DNA of 64,000 nt from Leptospira tipperaryensis (GTDB lineage: Bacteria; Spirochaetota; Leptospiria; Leptospirales; Leptospiraceae). The stretch lies in NCBI RefSeq assembly GCF_001729245.1, contig NZ_CP015217.1, forward strand, positions 1,738,001-1,802,000, written 5' to 3'. The notes under the pieces are model-generated. The model ran no database searches and was not told where the DNA came from. It saw only the letters and a list, made by a program, of their open reading frames with translations. How positions within the stretch are numbered: position 1 is the first letter of the stretch; each line of letters begins with the position of its first letter. The translations under genes were made by a program, and so were the position numbers. Below, in pieces: positions 47,112 through 61,391 of this stretch.

Positions 47112-48491
47112 TTATCTAAAAACGATTCTTTGGATCCGGGAAGAAAGATAGTTCTTTAGATCTAGTTCCGAATGTGCGATGCAAAATTGAATCCAGTTTT
47201 CCATCCGGATTTTTTTAGGATCTTCCAAGATCAAACCGGAACGAACTTCCTTTTTTTCAGCCTCTGGAAGGTCAGACACAAGTTCGGTTTGAAAAAGTTC
47301 CGGCGCGTCCCGTTTCAGAATTTCTAAAACGGAGAATCTTCGGTCCCAATCGTCCGATTTCTGATAACGAATTCCAAAAAGGGTTTTCTTCCGGGAAAGA
47401 TGGAGCCGGTCGTAGGATTCGTAACCCGTGGAACGGCAATGGGTTCGACCGCCGCTTCTCTGAAAGTCCACACCTTTCAAAAACATTCTTCCGTATGCGA
47501 GTTGTTTGGCGAAAGAAACCGCGATCCCGGCCATATTGAGGGACGGATTCTCCAGAATCGGAGCCTCGGGATAGAAGAGGGCGCGTAACGTTTGATCTAA
47601 AGGATGAGTGGAAAAGTAGATCCACTTAGGATTGGGAAGATCAAAAAGATGCGCGGAACCGCCGAACCAAGTAACGATCGGAACGTCGGGGGGAAGAATG
47701 TTTCGAAAGTGAAATAACGTTCCTCGAGAAGAATCGATGCTCAAAACCATGTCCGGAACGATTCCCGAAGTGACCAGCCAACCCAGAGAAGTGTCGGAAG
47801 CGAGAAGATGAAATCGATTTCTGTTTTTAAGAATCCAATCGGTTTCTCCTTCCAAAGAAGGGCTCGCTCCGGTGAAGAGTAAGGTCTGGTCCTTGAAAAA
47901 ATTCTCCTTCGCTCCCGAGATAATTCCGGAAGAATTCAAATTCTTGAATATACTCGAAACGTTTCTGACTTCGTTTCGGACCCAGATTTTTTGAAAGTAA
48001 TCCTTTGCCGCCTGATTCTGGGAATTCTGTTTGAGAGAATCCAAAAAGTGAACCGTAAGATCCGGGAACTTACGCGTATAAACCGGATGTAAGAACGGAG
48101 TGACTTTGTTTGTGCCTTCTGCAAGCCAGTGGGTGAGGGGTTGTTCCAAAAAAGAATCCAAACCGAAGATCATCCGAATTTGGTGCCCTTTTTCGGAATA
48201 AGAACGTAGCAGTCGATCAAAGAATTTTTCGGCGATCGGTTTGAGAGAAGAGATCGGTTCTACGATGAGAAGATGAACCGGTGTTTCCCTTTTTTTGAGA
48301 TAGGATTCAACGTGATAACCGAGCGCAAATCCAAAGATTAGAATCGTTTCTTTTGGCGATTCCGGAATCGGAATTTGTTCGGAGAGTCTTTCTCCTTCGG
48401 ATGTGGGATTGAATCTAGAATGAAAAAGGAAACCCGATTGGGTTTCCTCTAAGTTCAGGGTTCCGTTTGGATTGGAAATGAGACGGTAGAT
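47112..48491 (-). CDS. Maf/DUF115 (MptE-like) protein, start codon unclear
   Basis: The first normal start codon is the ATG at 48173, but the same frame stays open upstream with no stop. There it encodes further family-like sequence: [13 protein letters not shown], then [16 protein letters not shown] and LIVEP. That segment matches the N-terminus of DUF115/motility-associated glycosyltransferase-like proteins, followed here by FTGASPSLE and DMVLSIDSS. No ATG, GTG or TTG occurs in that stretch; an ATC at 48491, 10 nt after AAGAGG, is the best spaced candidate. A perfect terminator-like hairpin lies inside the extension. Family members act in flagellar or surface glycosylation. The gene may be start-damaged or use a rare start. 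Confidence 0.6.
   Translation of the reverse strand: MYRLISNPNGTLNLEETQSGFLFHSRFNPTSEGERLSEQIPIPESPKETILIFGFALGYHVESYLKKRETPVHLLIVEPISSLKPIAEKFFDRLLRSYSEKGHQIRMIFGLDSFLEQPLTHWLAEGTNKVTPFLHPVYTRKFPDLTVHFLDSLKQNSQNQAAKDYFQKIWVRNEVRNVSSIFKNLNSSGIISGAKENFFKDQTLLFTGASPSLEGETDWILKNRNRFHLLASDTSLGWLVTSGIVPDMVLSIDSSRGTLFHFRNILPPDVPIVTWFGGSAHLFDLPNPKWIYFSTHPLDQTLRALFYPEAPILENPSLNMAGIAVSFAKQLAYGRMFLKGVDFQRSGGRTHCRSTGYESYDRLHLSRKKTLFGIRYQKSDDWDRRFSVLEILKRDAPELFQTELVSDLPEAEKKEVRSGLILEDPKKIRMENWIQFCIAHSELDLKNYLSSRIQRIVFR
48422..48450 (-). terminator. intrinsic terminator-like hairpin after the acidic-protein gene
   Basis: Minus strand: AGGAAACCC-aatc-GGGTTTCCT followed by TTTT and C, a perfect 9-bp stem with a 4-nt loop and T-run. 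It lies 56 nt past the acidic-protein stop, and inside the in-frame N-terminal extension of the Maf-like gene. Confidence 0.6.
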
Positions 48492-48505
48492 AAGCGAAAG
48501 ACCTC

Positions 48506-49030
48506 TTAGTCCTCTTTTTTCTCGGCTACTTCTTCCTCTTCGTCGTCGTCGTCGAGTTTTTCTTCCTCGTCTTCTTCGTCATCATCTTCATCCTCGTCTT
48601 CCTCATCATCCTCGTCCTCTTCTTCTTCCTCATCTTCATCGGCGTCGAGACCTTCTTCGTCTTCGTCACCATCCAAGATTGGGCGAGGAGCTTCTTCCGG
48701 GATAAAATCTTCTTCCGTATCTTCTTCTGCGATCGGAGCTTGAGGAGCTTCAAAAAGTCCGTTAAATTTAGAATAGGACGCGTTTGTGATGTTTGCTTCT
48801 TGGTCGAGTACGATTCTTTCTTCTTTTGTGAAGTAACCATACTGCACTTCTTCGCTCGCGAGTGCATACATCGCTTGAACTGCTAATTTTCTAGCTTTGA
48901 TTTTTTTAGGGAGTTCTAATCTTTCGATTCGGTCCAGCGTGTGGAATCCGGCAACGGCTTTTTCATACTTGTTGCGTTTTGCGAGTTCGATGAGAGTTAC
49001 GATGTCAAATTCAGGATTAAGTTGGTTCAT
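48506..49030 (-). CDS. protein with highly acidic C-terminal tail, possibly RNA polymerase omega-like
   Basis: A 174-residue protein. Residues 1-85 are helical, with [45 protein letters not shown] given by its core [18 protein letters not shown]. This loosely recalls the omega subunit segment that follows 'KPTVIALEEI' in other bacteria, so an RpoZ role is possible but not proven. Residues about 95-174 are almost wholly Asp/Glu, an unusual tail. Cytoplasmic. A terminator-like hairpin follows. Confidence 0.7.
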   Translation of the reverse strand: MNQLNPEFDIVTLIELAKRNKYEKAVAGFHTLDRIERLELPKKIKARKLAVQAMYALASEEVQYGYFTKEERIVLDQEANITNASYSKFNGLFEAPQAPIAEEDTEEDFIPEEAPRPILDGDEDEEGLDADEDEEEEEDEDDEEDEDEDDDEEDEEEKLDDDDEEEEVAEKKED

Positions 49031-49357
49031 TCGGATTCCCTGGTAGAGTCGAAAGGACGTTCAAAATACCATGAAATCAAGGGTAGAGGAGTTGTCAAAC
49101 CCTTATCGTCCTCATTTCAGAGAGAACTCTTTTTTGGGATCCTCAGAAAAAAACTGTAAAATCGGTCAAATTATGTCTCATAAGGATCTTTTTTCGGGAC
49201 ATCCAGGCAGGTCCGTGCCATTGTTTGGACCCAACCTGAGGTTCTTGTTTATTCCTTGAATTTAGAGCCGGAACGCTTTCCTCTGGTATTATCCATGAAT
49301 TCGGAACCAGATTTCCGCCTTTTCTTTCCCTCCCTTACTGGAAATTATGTAGCATTG

Positions 49358-49933
49358 ATGAACCGATTAACCCTCTTTCTAATTTTTGCCCTTTTTGTAT
49401 TCCAATGTGCGCCTTCCGAACAACCCAATTTGGGAGTTCAAAATTTTCGGGGAATCACTTTGGACGGAAAGGAGATCAAACTTTCCGAAGTTACCGCGCC
49501 CCGTTTGGTTCTGAACGTTTACGGACCGAATTGTGTCCCTTGTATCAAGGAACTTCCGGCTCTCAACTATCTCTACCAAGAAATGCAAAAGGATCCTAAG
49601 ATCCAATTCTACATGGTCGTTGATCCGGCTCTTTTTTTCGACGATCCCGAAACCATGTCGGAAGAAGACTTGCTTACAAAGGCAAAACCTTTGGTGCAAG
49701 AAGAAGCTCGTAAGTTTGGAATTCAAGTTCCGATTCTTCTTATGAAAAAACCGTTTCGTGTGAGTCGATCCGATTCCATCATTACGGGAACTCCGGAAAC
49801 ACTTCTTTTCAAAACAAAACCTTTCGTTCTCTATTATAATTTTATTGGACCGATCAGCGAAGAGGCCAATCCGGCAAAACTCATCTCCGATCAAAAAATT
49901 CTCTTTTTCAAAAGGATGGCCGGATCTTCATGA
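49358..49933 (+). CDS. thioredoxin-like (TlpA-type) lipoprotein
   Basis: The frame is open from 49256, but ATG 49358 begins a lipoprotein signal ([11 protein letters not shown]). The mature protein has a thioredoxin fold with [20 protein letters not shown]. The CVPC motif is redox-active in form, but the usual Trp before the first Cys is Asn. Probably a periplasm-facing thiol-disulfide protein. Its stop overlaps the next start (ATGA), so it is coupled to the amidotransferase gene. Confidence 0.78.
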   Translation: MNRLTLFLIFALFVFQCAPSEQPNLGVQNFRGITLDGKEIKLSEVTAPRLVLNVYGPNCVPCIKELPALNYLYQEMQKDPKIQFYMVVDPALFFDDPETMSEEDLLTKAKPLVQEEARKFGIQVPILLMKKPFRVSRSDSIITGTPETLLFKTKPFVLYYNFIGPISEEANPAKLISDQKILFFKRMAGSS

Positions 49934-50613
49934 GAAGTTTGATCGTTCGTTTTAAAGACTGCGAAGGTCCAGGAATCCTTTTGGATTCTTTGAAAGAAAG
50001 AAATTATAGAATTTCGTATCACAACGCTTACGACACGAGAATTCAACCCATCCCGGACGCACATCTGATCTTTGATCTGATCGTTTTGTTGGGAGGTCCA
50101 CAATCGGTCGCGGACCCGACGCTTTTTTCTTTTTTTGAACCTTGGTTCAACTTGGTGCGTTATGCGTCATCGATGCCCAATCGAAAGGTGATCGGAATCT
50201 GTTTGGGTTCTCAGATCATCTCCAGAGCGTTAGGCGGAGAAGTAAACGTAGGCGATAAGGGCCCGGAGGTCGGTTTTTCCGAAGTGAGCGTCCAGGATTC
50301 TCATCCGGTTTTAAACGGGACTTCTTCCTTTCCCGCCTTTCATCTTCACGAGGACGTGTTTACGATTCCGAAGGGCGGCAAACATCTTCTAAAAAGCGAG
50401 ATGTATCCCAATCAGATGTTTTCTGTTCAAGATCGAATCTTTGGGGTCCAGTGTCATCTGGAAGTTACGGCTCCTATGCTCCAGGTTTGGCAAGGGGTTC
50501 ACGCGGATTTTATTCGTTCCGCCGGTTGGGTTCCTGGACCCGATACCGAGTCTCTGAGGTCTCAGATGGAGACGTCAGGACGTAAAATATTCAATGCGAT
50601 TCTCGATCTATGA
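49930..50613 (+). CDS. class I glutamine amidotransferase-like protein
   Basis: A 227-residue stand-alone GATase1 domain: nucleophile elbow GICLGSQ with Cys91, and the [10 protein letters not shown] motif carrying the catalytic His and Glu. [11 protein letters not shown] forms the oxyanion strand. Such proteins either supply ammonia to a partner enzyme or hydrolyse glutamyl bonds (GMP-synthase-like, unclassified). No synthetase partner is adjacent. Overlaps the thioredoxin-like gene by 4 nt; secA follows. Confidence 0.87.
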   Translation: MRSLIVRFKDCEGPGILLDSLKERNYRISYHNAYDTRIQPIPDAHLIFDLIVLLGGPQSVADPTLFSFFEPWFNLVRYASSMPNRKVIGICLGSQIISRALGGEVNVGDKGPEVGFSEVSVQDSHPVLNGTSSFPAFHLHEDVFTIPKGGKHLLKSEMYPNQMFSVQDRIFGVQCHLEVTAPMLQVWQGVHADFIRSAGWVPGPDTESLRSQMETSGRKIFNAILDL

Positions 50614-50664
50614 AGTTCGGGATTCCACCAGCAACAATTCAATAACGTAATACGGAAAACTGAT

Positions 50665-53387
<2,723 letters not shown>

Positions 53388-53391
<4 letters not shown>

Positions 53392-53873
53392 GTTCCTTCA
53401 CGAAGATTCTTCCTTTTCTTTTGGGGACAACGCTTCTCGTTTCCTGCGTAACTCCTCCGCCTCCAAAAGGATCTGCAAAACAGATCTTTGCGGATTGTAT
53501 GGAAACCTTCGGGGACAAGGAGAAGTGTGAAAAGCTGGTTCTCAAACAACTCCTCGGATCCGGTCAGACGATCAATCCGGAAACCGGAGTCGCTGAAAAT
53601 CAAACGGCGAGCGAACCGACCCTGGATCCTGAAATTGAAAAGAGTCTTAGGCTTCGCTCCGAAATCAAGGACACACTTCAGGGACAAAATCGGATCTTTG
53701 TAAAAGAATTTTTGGGAAATCCGGATCAGATTCAATTTAGAACCAATAGCGTCGAAGCCTTTATCTATTTTCGACCGATCAGTCGTTTCAAACCGGGAGC
53801 AAAGCCGGACGTCGAAATTAGAGTTCTGATGCGCAATGGAACCGTGGTTCGTGTGGAGCACATAGCCCCTTAA
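53388..53873 (+). CDS. lipoprotein of unknown function
   Basis: A 161-residue lipoprotein starting at GTG 53388, overlapping the secA stop (GTGA). Signal ends LLVSC followed by VTPPPPKG. The mature part has a Cys pair ([12 protein letters not shown]) early on and a C-terminal beta region ([19 protein letters not shown]). No family recognised. Translational coupling to secA is notable, but functional linkage is inference. Confidence 0.75.
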
Positions 53874-53963
53874 ACCCATTTAAGACCTCACAAAACGCAA
53901 TCGGTGCCTTATTTTCGAACAGAAGAACCGAAAAACATTTGTAGAGCTACTCCTACCTAAGAA

Positions 53964-54344
53964 ATGTGGACTGGAATGCAGGTCCACTGGCTCAACAGAC
54001 TTCTGATTCTCGCGCTCACGGCGGTAATTGTATTACCCTGTGAAGAAGACGGAACGTTTGACCTCGCATTTTTAGATGTCAAAGGATCGGAAGTTCATTC
54101 CGCTCTTGCAAAACGGATTGAGAAAAAAGAGACGACCGCTCAATTGCAGTGCGATCTGGATTCTCAGGAATTCGCTCTTTGTCTTAGAAGCCGCTACGAC
54201 TTTTTAGATCTCGTTTTTTCCGATTTTTTCGAACTTTCCAAAACGGAAGTCGAATTCTTTCAGAGAAACTTCTTCGCTCCGAAAACTCAATACAACTATC
54301 TCCTTTCTTCCTTACTCCTCAATCTTCCTCCACCGATCGCTTAA
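53964..54344 (+). CDS. small secreted or membrane hypothetical protein
   Basis: A 126-residue product with an N-terminal hydrophobic stretch (RLLILALTAVIVLPC) that could be a signal or lipobox, then an acidic body with CDLDSQEFALCLRSRYDF. An alternative start is the Met four codons in. No family. It precedes the efflux operon by 157 nt and may or may not belong to it. Confidence 0.6.
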   Translation: MWTGMQVHWLNRLLILALTAVIVLPCEEDGTFDLAFLDVKGSEVHSALAKRIEKKETTAQLQCDLDSQEFALCLRSRYDFLDLVFSDFFELSKTEVEFFQRNFFAPKTQYNYLLSSLLLNLPPPIA

Positions 54345-54362
54345 TTAGAATATTATAAAATT

Positions 54363-54392
54363 CTATCGTAAGAATTTTCCGAACGATAGATC
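54363..54392. promoter_or_regulatory. inverted repeat upstream of efflux operon
   Basis: TCTATCG and CGATAGA are spaced by 15 nt about 110 nt before the TolC-like gene start, after the preceding gene's stop. Candidate operator or weak terminator for the small upstream gene. Confidence 0.35.
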
Positions 54393-54501
54393 TCCGTTTG
54401 GTGCGACGCACTAAATCGGAAGCGAATGCCCTTTTTTAGGGAAGATTGAATCTTGGAGAACCGTACCTCTTGATCCGCAAACAAATAAAACTGGCAAACT
54501 T

Positions 54502-55932
54502 ATGAAAAAGATTTTCACGCTCTTAATTCTGCTCATACTGCAACCCATTCTTCCGGAAGAATCCAAAACGGCTTCTTCTCCTTCGAATGGGGAGCAACCA
54601 AGCCTTGGGATTCCGGCCACCTCCACTCAGTCGGAGAATCCGATTCAGGCCGAGGCGCCGAATGGAATCCCGATCGAGTTCAACTTGGATCTCAAAACCG
54701 CAGAAGAAAAGCTCTGGAGAAACAACCTCCTTTTGCTCGCTTCTCGTTTTAATATCGACGCGCGCAAAGCGGGAATCGAACAAGCGGGACTCTACGCAAA
54801 CCCGAACATCTTTATCGATCAGAGTATCTTTGCGGAACCGACTCAGAGATACTTCGACTTCACTCGTTCCGGACAGACCGTTGTTCAAATTCAACAATTG
54901 TTTTTACTCGGCGGTAAGATCGGAAAACGGGTTCGTGTCGCGGAACTAAACGCTCGTATGAGCGAACAAGAATTCTACGATCTCGCACGCGGTCTCGTCA
55001 CCAAATTGAGAAAACTTTTTTACGCGATCTATTACTATCGTCAGGCGATTACGTTTTACGATCAGAGTTTGGAAGCCCTCGGTAGAACCGTTTCCTCCGC
55101 CGAAATGGGTTACAAAAGAAGAGCGATCCTACAAGCGGAAGTCCTTCGTCTCAAGGCACTTTATTTCTTTCTCAAAAAAGAAAGAGAAGATTTGAATATT
55201 CGAATTTTGGAAAGAGAAGCGGATTTAAGAGTTTTGTTAAACGACGATTCTCTGAGAAGTTCGGACGTAAAAATCGTTCCGCAGATCAATGAAGACCATT
55301 TGGACTTTTTGGAACCCGCAAAGTTAAAACGGGACGAACTTTTGGAACTCGCAAGAAACAAAAGACCCGATCTCAAAAAAGCGATCCAAGCCCTTCGTTA
55401 CGAAGAAGCCAACCTGGAATTGCAACACGCGAACGCGATTCCCGATCTCGCTTTTGGTCCGATGTACAACCGGGGTGGAACTGCCTTTCAAAACTATTGG
55501 GGGGTCACGGCTCAGTTGAACATTCCTATCTTTGATAGAAATCAGGGAAACATCAAGGCTTCGGAAAAAGCGATTCTTTCCAAAAAGCAGGAACTCAAAA
55601 ACACTCTTTTGGAAGTGGAAAACGAAGTCGCAGTCTCCATTGAAACCGCGAGAGTCAAAGACAATCTCTATCGCAAATTTAGAAATACCTACACCAAGGA
55701 ATATTTGGATCTTTCGAAAGACATGATTCTTAGTTATGAAAAACGTTATATTACGATTTTGGAATTTGCCGATTTTTTTGAAACCTATCGTTCCAGCGTC
55801 GTTGAAATGCTAAAACTGCAAACGGATCGTATGGACGCGATCGAGGGGATCAACTTCTCGGTCGGGCAGGGGATTCTTATCCCGAAACTTTCGGAACCCA
55901 TACCCGTAACGAATCCAAAGAAGGAAGACTGA
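54502..55932 (+). CDS. TolC-family outer-membrane efflux protein (CzcC/CusC-type)
   Basis: A 476-residue protein with an N-terminal signal, a Ser/Pro-rich linker to about residue 60, then two long helical repeats of the OEP family. [36 protein letters not shown] starts the first. [33 protein letters not shown] starts the second. It forms the outer-membrane channel of the RND pump. First gene of the operon; 2 nt separate it from the adaptor gene. Confidence 0.9.
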   Translation: MKKIFTLLILLILQPILPEESKTASSPSNGEQPSLGIPATSTQSENPIQAEAPNGIPIEFNLDLKTAEEKLWRNNLLLLASRFNIDARKAGIEQAGLYANPNIFIDQSIFAEPTQRYFDFTRSGQTVVQIQQLFLLGGKIGKRVRVAELNARMSEQEFYDLARGLVTKLRKLFYAIYYYRQAITFYDQSLEALGRTVSSAEMGYKRRAILQAEVLRLKALYFFLKKEREDLNIRILEREADLRVLLNDDSLRSSDVKIVPQINEDHLDFLEPAKLKRDELLELARNKRPDLKKAIQALRYEEANLELQHANAIPDLAFGPMYNRGGTAFQNYWGVTAQLNIPIFDRNQGNIKASEKAILSKKQELKNTLLEVENEVAVSIETARVKDNLYRKFRNTYTKEYLDLSKDMILSYEKRYITILEFADFFETYRSSVVEMLKLQTDRMDAIEGINFSVGQGILIPKLSEPIPVTNPKKED

Positions 55933-55934
55933 CC

Positions 55935-56933
55935 ATGAAATTACCTTTTACTAAACGCACAACATTCGTTCTTGGAATCGCCGCTATCATCGCCGTCGTT
56001 TCCCTCGCGATCCTCGGACTTTCCAAACGAGGAAAGCCGACGATTCATCCTCCGAGTAAAGCTATCGTTCACGACAAGGGAGAATGGATCGAATTTAAGG
56101 AAAACAGTCCCGGATTAGAGATTATAAAAACGGCTCAGATCGGTAAAGAAGGAGAATTCGTGGAAGTCGAGGCTCCGGCTCGTTTGATCGCTTCTTCTTC
56201 TCCCTCTATGAGCGGCGGTGAAAAGATTATTCTTTTTGAATCTGCGGATCTAAACGATCTGTATGTTGGTTATATTCATTCTAAAAATAGCCTGAACCGT
56301 TCTCGTAAAAATTTGGAACGGATCAAGGACATGTTCAAACATAGGGTCGCGACCGAAAAAGATCTGATCGAAGCGGAGACGGAATCCGAAAACGACGCGG
56401 CCGAACTCGCAGAATTTGAAGGGAAACTCCGCGCGGTCGGTTTGAATCCAGCAGAACTCAGAAACGCGAGCGCACTCAGCGCTTGGATCATCTGCGACGT
56501 TCCGGAATCGCAACTGCAAAGCCTGAAAAAAGGAAAAAAAGTAAAACTCAAATTTTCCAGCTTTCCGGAAACCGCTTGGACGGGAACCGCCGAGGCTTTG
56601 GGAGACAACGTGGATCCCACAACTCGAACGGTGAAAGTTAGAATCCTTGTGCGCAACGAAGGTTACGTTTTGAAACCCGGGATGTTTGCGACGGTCCGTT
56701 TTCCGGAAGATAGAAAGGGCGATACGGTAGTCATTCCGTTCACCTCCGTAATCACCGTGGAAAGCAGAAGTTATGTTTTTGTGGAAGAATCTCCTCGCGA
56801 GTTTTACAAAAGAGAAGTGATCTTGGGAACTTCCGGCGAGGAAAGAGTTACCGTTGTAGAAGGCCTTGCCAAGGGCGATCGAGTCGTCGTGGAAGGAACC
56901 ATTCTTCTCAAGGGACTCAGCTTCGGATTCTAA
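55935..56933 (+). CDS. RND efflux periplasmic adaptor (membrane-fusion protein, CzcB/CusB-type)
   Basis: A 332-residue adaptor anchored by an N-terminal helix ([17 protein letters not shown]). After a lipoyl-like/barrel segment comes a coiled hairpin ([28 protein letters not shown]), then beta domains with [24 protein letters not shown] (spelled [13 protein letters not shown]) and [12 protein letters not shown], as in HME adaptors. It bridges the pump to the TolC-like channel. No His/Cys-rich metal-binding tail is visible. Confidence 0.9.
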   Translation: MKLPFTKRTTFVLGIAAIIAVVSLAILGLSKRGKPTIHPPSKAIVHDKGEWIEFKENSPGLEIIKTAQIGKEGEFVEVEAPARLIASSSPSMSGGEKIILFESADLNDLYVGYIHSKNSLNRSRKNLERIKDMFKHRVATEKDLIEAETESENDAAELAEFEGKLRAVGLNPAELRNASALSAWIICDVPESQLQSLKKGKKVKLKFSSFPETAWTGTAEALGDNVDPTTRTVKVRILVRNEGYVLKPGMFATVRFPEDRKGDTVVIPFTSVITVESRSYVFVEESPREFYKREVILGTSGEERVTVVEGLAKGDRVVVEGTILLKGLSFGF

Positions 56934-56934
56934 C

Positions 56935-57675
56935 ATGAAAGATATTAAATTCTTAAGCGTAGTCATTATATCTGTTTTTTTGAATGTTTCTCTTTTGGGA
57001 CAAACTCAAAAAAACGATTCTAAATCCGATCCTTCCCCGGAATGGGTGGAAGAACCGGACGGAAAAACTCGAATTGGAAAAGAAGGCCCGAATGAAAATT
57101 CTCTCAAAGGAAAACCTCTTCCGAATTCGACAAACTTTCTAGTTTACGGCGCGAGCATAGGCTCTCCCGGAAGTATCAACTTCAACGTTGGTTATTACTA
57201 CAAGGATATCGTACTTCGGGCTTCCGGCGGGAGATGGAATCCGCATTGGTGGGGCGGTCAGGTCGATATCGGTTATAGTTTCTGGAAAACTCCGGTAGTC
57301 GCACATAGCGTTTCTCTTGTATTCGGAAAGTTTGAAGTAGATCCTTTTCAACCGGAAGTCGGCCGTGGTGGTCAGAACTCCTATCCTTCCGGCTCTTCCT
57401 TTCCCGGTTATAGTCATAGGGATCCTACATACGAAGATTTGATCATTCGCTCTTATGTGACGGAACAAAATCCGACCTTGGCTTTGTATCTGGAACACGA
57501 AAGTCGAGACAGACAAAAAGTTCATCTAAATCAGCAATACGTGGGTTTGACCTACGACTTTCTCTTGGGAAATTTTTTCCTTCAGTTGGGTGGTGGAATC
57601 GGGAAAGGGGATTATAAAAATCCGCAACTTCTTATTCAAATCGGTTATCTCTTTGATACGAGGTCTTCGGAATGA
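56935..57675 (+). CDS. putative outer-membrane/secreted protein inserted in the efflux operon
   Basis: Begins one nt after the adaptor gene's stop. About 246 residues with a signal ([15 protein letters not shown]), an acidic linker, then amphipathic beta strands: [36 protein letters not shown] and [19 protein letters not shown] with LIQIGYLF near the end. The pattern fits a small barrel. Its stop overlaps the pump's start (ATGA), so it is translated as part of the operon. Standard RND operons do not have this gene; its role is unknown. Confidence 0.75.
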   Translation: MKDIKFLSVVIISVFLNVSLLGQTQKNDSKSDPSPEWVEEPDGKTRIGKEGPNENSLKGKPLPNSTNFLVYGASIGSPGSINFNVGYYYKDIVLRASGGRWNPHWWGGQVDIGYSFWKTPVVAHSVSLVFGKFEVDPFQPEVGRGGQNSYPSGSSFPGYSHRDPTYEDLIIRSYVTEQNPTLALYLEHESRDRQKVHLNQQYVGLTYDFLLGNFFLQLGGGIGKGDYKNPQLLIQIGYLFDTRSSE

Positions 57676-60600
57676 TTCGTAATTTAATTGAAGTTGTACT
57701 TCGTTACCGTATAGCCACTCTCGCCGCGACGATCGCTTCCATCCTTTTCGGAACCTGGGCTTGGATTGATATTAGAAAAGAAGCATATTCTGATATCGCG
57801 GACACTCAGGTGCGCTTGATCGCTAAGTTTCCGGGTAAGGCGGCAGTGGAAGTGGAAGAGCGAGTCACGATTCCGATTGAAAGGGTCTTGAATGCGATCC
57901 CGAAAGTCGCCGTGAGAAGATCGAGAACGATCAACGGTCTCGTCGTATTTCAGTTCGTTTTTGAAGACGGAACCGACGATTATTTTGCAAGGACGAGACT
58001 TCTGGAAAGGGTTCGTGATGCGGACATTCCTGCGGAAGTGGAACCTTCGCTCGGACCGATGAGTTCTCCCGTCGGAGAAATCTTTCGATACGTTGTGGAA
58101 TCGAGCGCGAACCACACTCCGATGGAACTCAGAACGATCCAAGACTGGGTGATCATGCCTAAGATGTTACAGATCCCCGGGATCGCGGACGTCGTCACCT
58201 TCGGAGGTTTGCCGAAACAATACCACGTAGTCACAACTCCGGATAAGTTGATTCGTTACAAACTCACGATCAACGACGTAATCAGCGCGATTCAACAAAA
58301 CAACCTGAACACGGGTGGAAACCTTCTCTTACAAGGGGAACAAGGATTTCCGATTCGTTCCTTGGGTGCGATCCGAGATCCGAAACATATCGAGAACATC
58401 GTAGTCAAAACCGTAAACGGGGTTCCCGTTTTTATTCGCGATTTAGGAACCGTTGAAATTTCACATCCGATTCCGAGCGGCGTCCTCGGTTATACCGTCC
58501 AGAACGATCAGGAAGGCCTGATCGACGTGGATTCTTCCGTTCAGGGTCTTGTCGCCATTCGAAGATGGGGTGATCCGAATATTATGGGAGAAAGAATCAA
58601 AGCTCGAGTCAAAGAGATCAACGAGAACTATCTTCCTGACGGGGTTCAGATGAGAACCACGTATGACCGTACCGATCTTGTGAACTACACGTTACGCACC
58701 ATTGGTAAAACTTTGGTGGAGGGGGTCATAGTCGTAAGTTTGGTTTTGATCTTCTTTATTGGAAGTGTAAAGGCTTCGATGGTCGTGGTTGCTACGATTC
58801 CGTTTGCGATGCTTTTTGCATTTTTGATGATGAATCTTACCGGAATTCCTGCCAGCTTACTTTCGTTAGGCGCTATCGATTTTGGAATCATAGTGGACGG
58901 CGCGGTGATCATGGTCGAGAATATCATGCGCCGTTACCGCGACGCGTCTTCTTCGGATAAGACAAAAGGAATCATTCGATTTACGGTGGACGCGGCTTCG
59001 GAGGTGGGAACCGAGATCATATTCTCCATTTTGATCATCGTACTTGCCTATCTTCCGATTTTCTCTTTTGAAAGAATCGAAGGACGTCTTTTTAAACCCA
59101 TGGCGTTTACGATTTCTTTTGCGATCTTGGGCGCTTTGATTTTTGCTATGACCGCGATTCCAGTGATGATGTCCTATATCTATCGGAATTATTTCGAATC
59201 CGCAAATCCGGGACCGATCGAATGGCACAATCCGATCTACGAATGGGTGGAACATAAATACGCGAGACTGATCGAATATCTTGTAGAAAGATCGAAGAGG
59301 GTCGTAACGATTTGTTTTTCAGTAGTAGGCACGTTACTCGTTATTGGTGGGTTATCGCTTGGAACCGAGTTTCTACCCGAAATGGACGAAGGCGGTTTTA
59401 ACTTAAGAATTTTCTTTCCCGTAGGAATCTCCTTACCGGAATCCAGAAAGTTTATTCCGAAAATCAGACAGATGATCTATAAGAATGAACAGGTCAACGT
59501 AGTAATATCTCAGCTCGGAAGAAACGACGACGGAACGGATCCGCTTCCTCCGAACCGACTGGAAGTCCTCGTGGGTTTAAAAGACTACGACGACTGGAAG
59601 GAAAAGATCACCAAACAGGAATTACTTCTCAGAATGAGAAACGATCTGGAAGCGGGGCTTCCGGGTGCAAGAGTGAGTTTTTCGCAACCGATCATGGATA
59701 ACCTTTCCGAGGCGATCATGGGAACGATCGCGGATCTCGCCGTTTTCGTATCCGGAAACGACTTGAAGATAATGCGACAGATTGGGGATGAAATTCTCGA
59801 GATCGTAAAAGATATGAAGGGCGCGAGTGAATATGGAATCGAACAGGAAGCCGACAGTTCTCAGTTGACGATTCGAATCGATCGAGAAGCCGCAGCCCGT
59901 TTTGGAATCAACGTGAGCGATATCCAACAAATGGTGGAAGCCGCGATCGGGATGCAAAGAATCGACACCCTCTACGAAGGACCTTCGGACATTCCTCCAA
60001 AGATTCCGGCCCGTTTCGGGATCGTAGTCCGATTTTCAAAAGACTACAGAACTTCTCAGAGAGCGATCGAAAACATGCCGATCATTTCTCCCAAAGGAGA
60101 AAGGATTCCTCTTTCTGAAGTCGCACAGGTGACTTTAGAAGAAGGGCCGACGATGATCTTTCGCCAAGAGGGAAGAAGGACCGTCACCGTTCGAACCAAC
60201 ATCCGAGGAAGAGACCAGGGTGGTTTTGTCGCCGAGTTGCAAAATCGAATAAAACAAAAAGTCAAACTCCCCGACGGTTACGAAGTTCGGTACGGAGGGC
60301 AGTATGAAAACCTTTCTCGAGTAGGAACCCGTCTTATGATGGTGATTCCGGTTACGATCGCGATCATATTTGCGGTTCTTTATCTACTTTATAAAAACTT
60401 TAAGTATGTCTACGTGGCTCTCGCTTGTTTGCCTCTTTCTCTTGTGGGAGGAATTTATGCGCTTCTGCTTCGAGGTTATTACTTCAACGTTTCCGGAGGC
60501 GTGGGATTTATTTCCCTTTTCGGAATCGCGACGATGTCGGGGGTTCTATTCGTCTCGAGGACCAATCATATCTTAGCGGAAGACGACGACCTCAGTGTCA

Positions 60601-61007
60601 GAGAAGCTGTGAAGAAGGCAGCGGTGATCCAGCTTCGGCCTATGCTCATGACGATGCTTTTGGCGCTTCTAGGTCTGATTCCGGCTACGCTGGCTTCCGG
60701 AGTCGGATCCGACGTTCAAAGACCTCTGGCAACCGTGATCGTGGGCGGTCTGTTCTCGGCGCTTTTCTTGGTCCTAACGGTGCTTCCTTCTCTTTACCTG
60801 ATTTTAGTAGGAGAAAGAAAAACTTACGGAGTTCAGAAGAAGTCGAATGAACCTTTGGAACCATATTCTTATTTGGATCAATATACGATCGAAGAGTACG
60901 AGGAAGAGGAAATAACTTTGCCAAAATCGAATGGGAAAAAGAAAGCTTCCTTGGTAAAGGATAAGAAGGGGAAGGCGAGTTCTTCCAGTAAGCCGAAGAG
61001 AAAATAA
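57672..61007 (+). CDS. HME-family RND efflux pump (CzcA/CusA-type)
   Basis: A 1,111-residue inner-membrane pump with twelve helices in two halves. The helix-4 motif [19 protein letters not shown] is that of heavy-metal efflux RND proteins, and [34 protein letters not shown] begins the porter domain. It is about 70 residues longer than usual because of a C-terminal Lys/Ser-rich tail ([18 protein letters not shown]). The substrate is probably a divalent or monovalent metal cation; sequence alone does not separate Zn/Co/Cd from Cu/Ag. Last gene of the operon. Confidence 0.93.
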   Translation: MIRNLIEVVLRYRIATLAATIASILFGTWAWIDIRKEAYSDIADTQVRLIAKFPGKAAVEVEERVTIPIERVLNAIPKVAVRRSRTINGLVVFQFVFEDGTDDYFARTRLLERVRDADIPAEVEPSLGPMSSPVGEIFRYVVESSANHTPMELRTIQDWVIMPKMLQIPGIADVVTFGGLPKQYHVVTTPDKLIRYKLTINDVISAIQQNNLNTGGNLLLQGEQGFPIRSLGAIRDPKHIENIVVKTVNGVPVFIRDLGTVEISHPIPSGVLGYTVQNDQEGLIDVDSSVQGLVAIRRWGDPNIMGERIKARVKEINENYLPDGVQMRTTYDRTDLVNYTLRTIGKTLVEGVIVVSLVLIFFIGSVKASMVVVATIPFAMLFAFLMMNLTGIPASLLSLGAIDFGIIVDGAVIMVENIMRRYRDASSSDKTKGIIRFTVDAASEVGTEIIFSILIIVLAYLPIFSFERIEGRLFKPMAFTISFAILGALIFAMTAIPVMMSYIYRNYFESANPGPIEWHNPIYEWVEHKYARLIEYLVERSKRVVTICFSVVGTLLVIGGLSLGTEFLPEMDEGGFNLRIFFPVGISLPESRKFIPKIRQMIYKNEQVNVVISQLGRNDDGTDPLPPNRLEVLVGLKDYDDWKEKITKQELLLRMRNDLEAGLPGARVSFSQPIMDNLSEAIMGTIADLAVFVSGNDLKIMRQIGDEILEIVKDMKGASEYGIEQEADSSQLTIRIDREAAARFGINVSDIQQMVEAAIGMQRIDTLYEGPSDIPPKIPARFGIVVRFSKDYRTSQRAIENMPIISPKGERIPLSEVAQVTLEEGPTMIFRQEGRRTVTVRTNIRGRDQGGFVAELQNRIKQKVKLPDGYEVRYGGQYENLSRVGTRLMMVIPVTIAIIFAVLYLLYKNFKYVYVALACLPLSLVGGIYALLLRGYYFNVSGGVGFISLFGIATMSGVLFVSRTNHILAEDDDLSVREAVKKAAVIQLRPMLMTMLLALLGLIPATLASGVGSDVQRPLATVIVGGLFSALFLVLTVLPSLYLILVGERKTYGVQKKSNEPLEPYSYLDQYTIEEYEEEEITLPKSNGKKKASLVKDKKGKASSSSKPKRK

Positions 61008-61187
61008 ACTTTGATTTTAGAATCTATTCGGGTTCTCAAAATCCTTTTTTCGTCCTTTGGAAAGCCAGTTCCGAAATTTCGGTTTCTTTCTAAGGGACGA
61101 AAGTTCCGCAAAGATTCACCCCGCACGTGTGAAGAAAAGAATTCATTCTTCCGGCAGACGAAATCCCTCTGAAAAAAAGATTGAAAT

Positions 61188-61202
61188 CGGACTTAAAGTC
61201 CG
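61188..61202. repeat. 15-bp palindrome, site 3
   Basis: CGGACTTAAAGTCCG, as at 26986-27000 and 37973-37987; about 180 nt downstream of the RND pump stop. Here it is followed by a further TCCG. Confidence 0.8.
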
Positions 61203-61346
61203 TCCGAAGTAGAATTGTCTAACAATCTATCTCTGAGCTTGCTCATTGGAAAAACTTCAATCGGGATTTTTTAGTGATGATCGAACTTAAAAGAACGGGA
61301 AGAGTTAGGGATTAAGAAACCATTTCTGAATTTATCACGATTTGCG

Positions 61347-61386
61347 AAATAAAAAGAAAGGAAGAACCGGCTCCCTAAGAAGCCGG
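61347..61386 (-). terminator. terminator after small hypothetical gene
   Basis: Minus strand: CCGGCT-tcttaggg-AGCCGG followed by a pyrimidine run ending TTTTT. It starts 6 nt past the stop at 61392. Confidence 0.65.
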
Positions 61387-61391
61387 AAATT

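Larger units (their letters stand above)
61008..61391. other. intergenic stretch, 384 bp
   Basis: Contains the third CGGACTTAAAGTCCG palindrome (61188-61202) and a terminator hairpin for the small minus-strand gene (61347-61386). No gene seen. Confidence 0.5.

Noticed and set aside
47112..48173. Calling the Maf-like gene from ATG 48173 only
   Set aside because: This would exclude the in-frame GFALGYHVE segment characteristic of the family's N-terminus, so the longer frame is preferred with the start left open.
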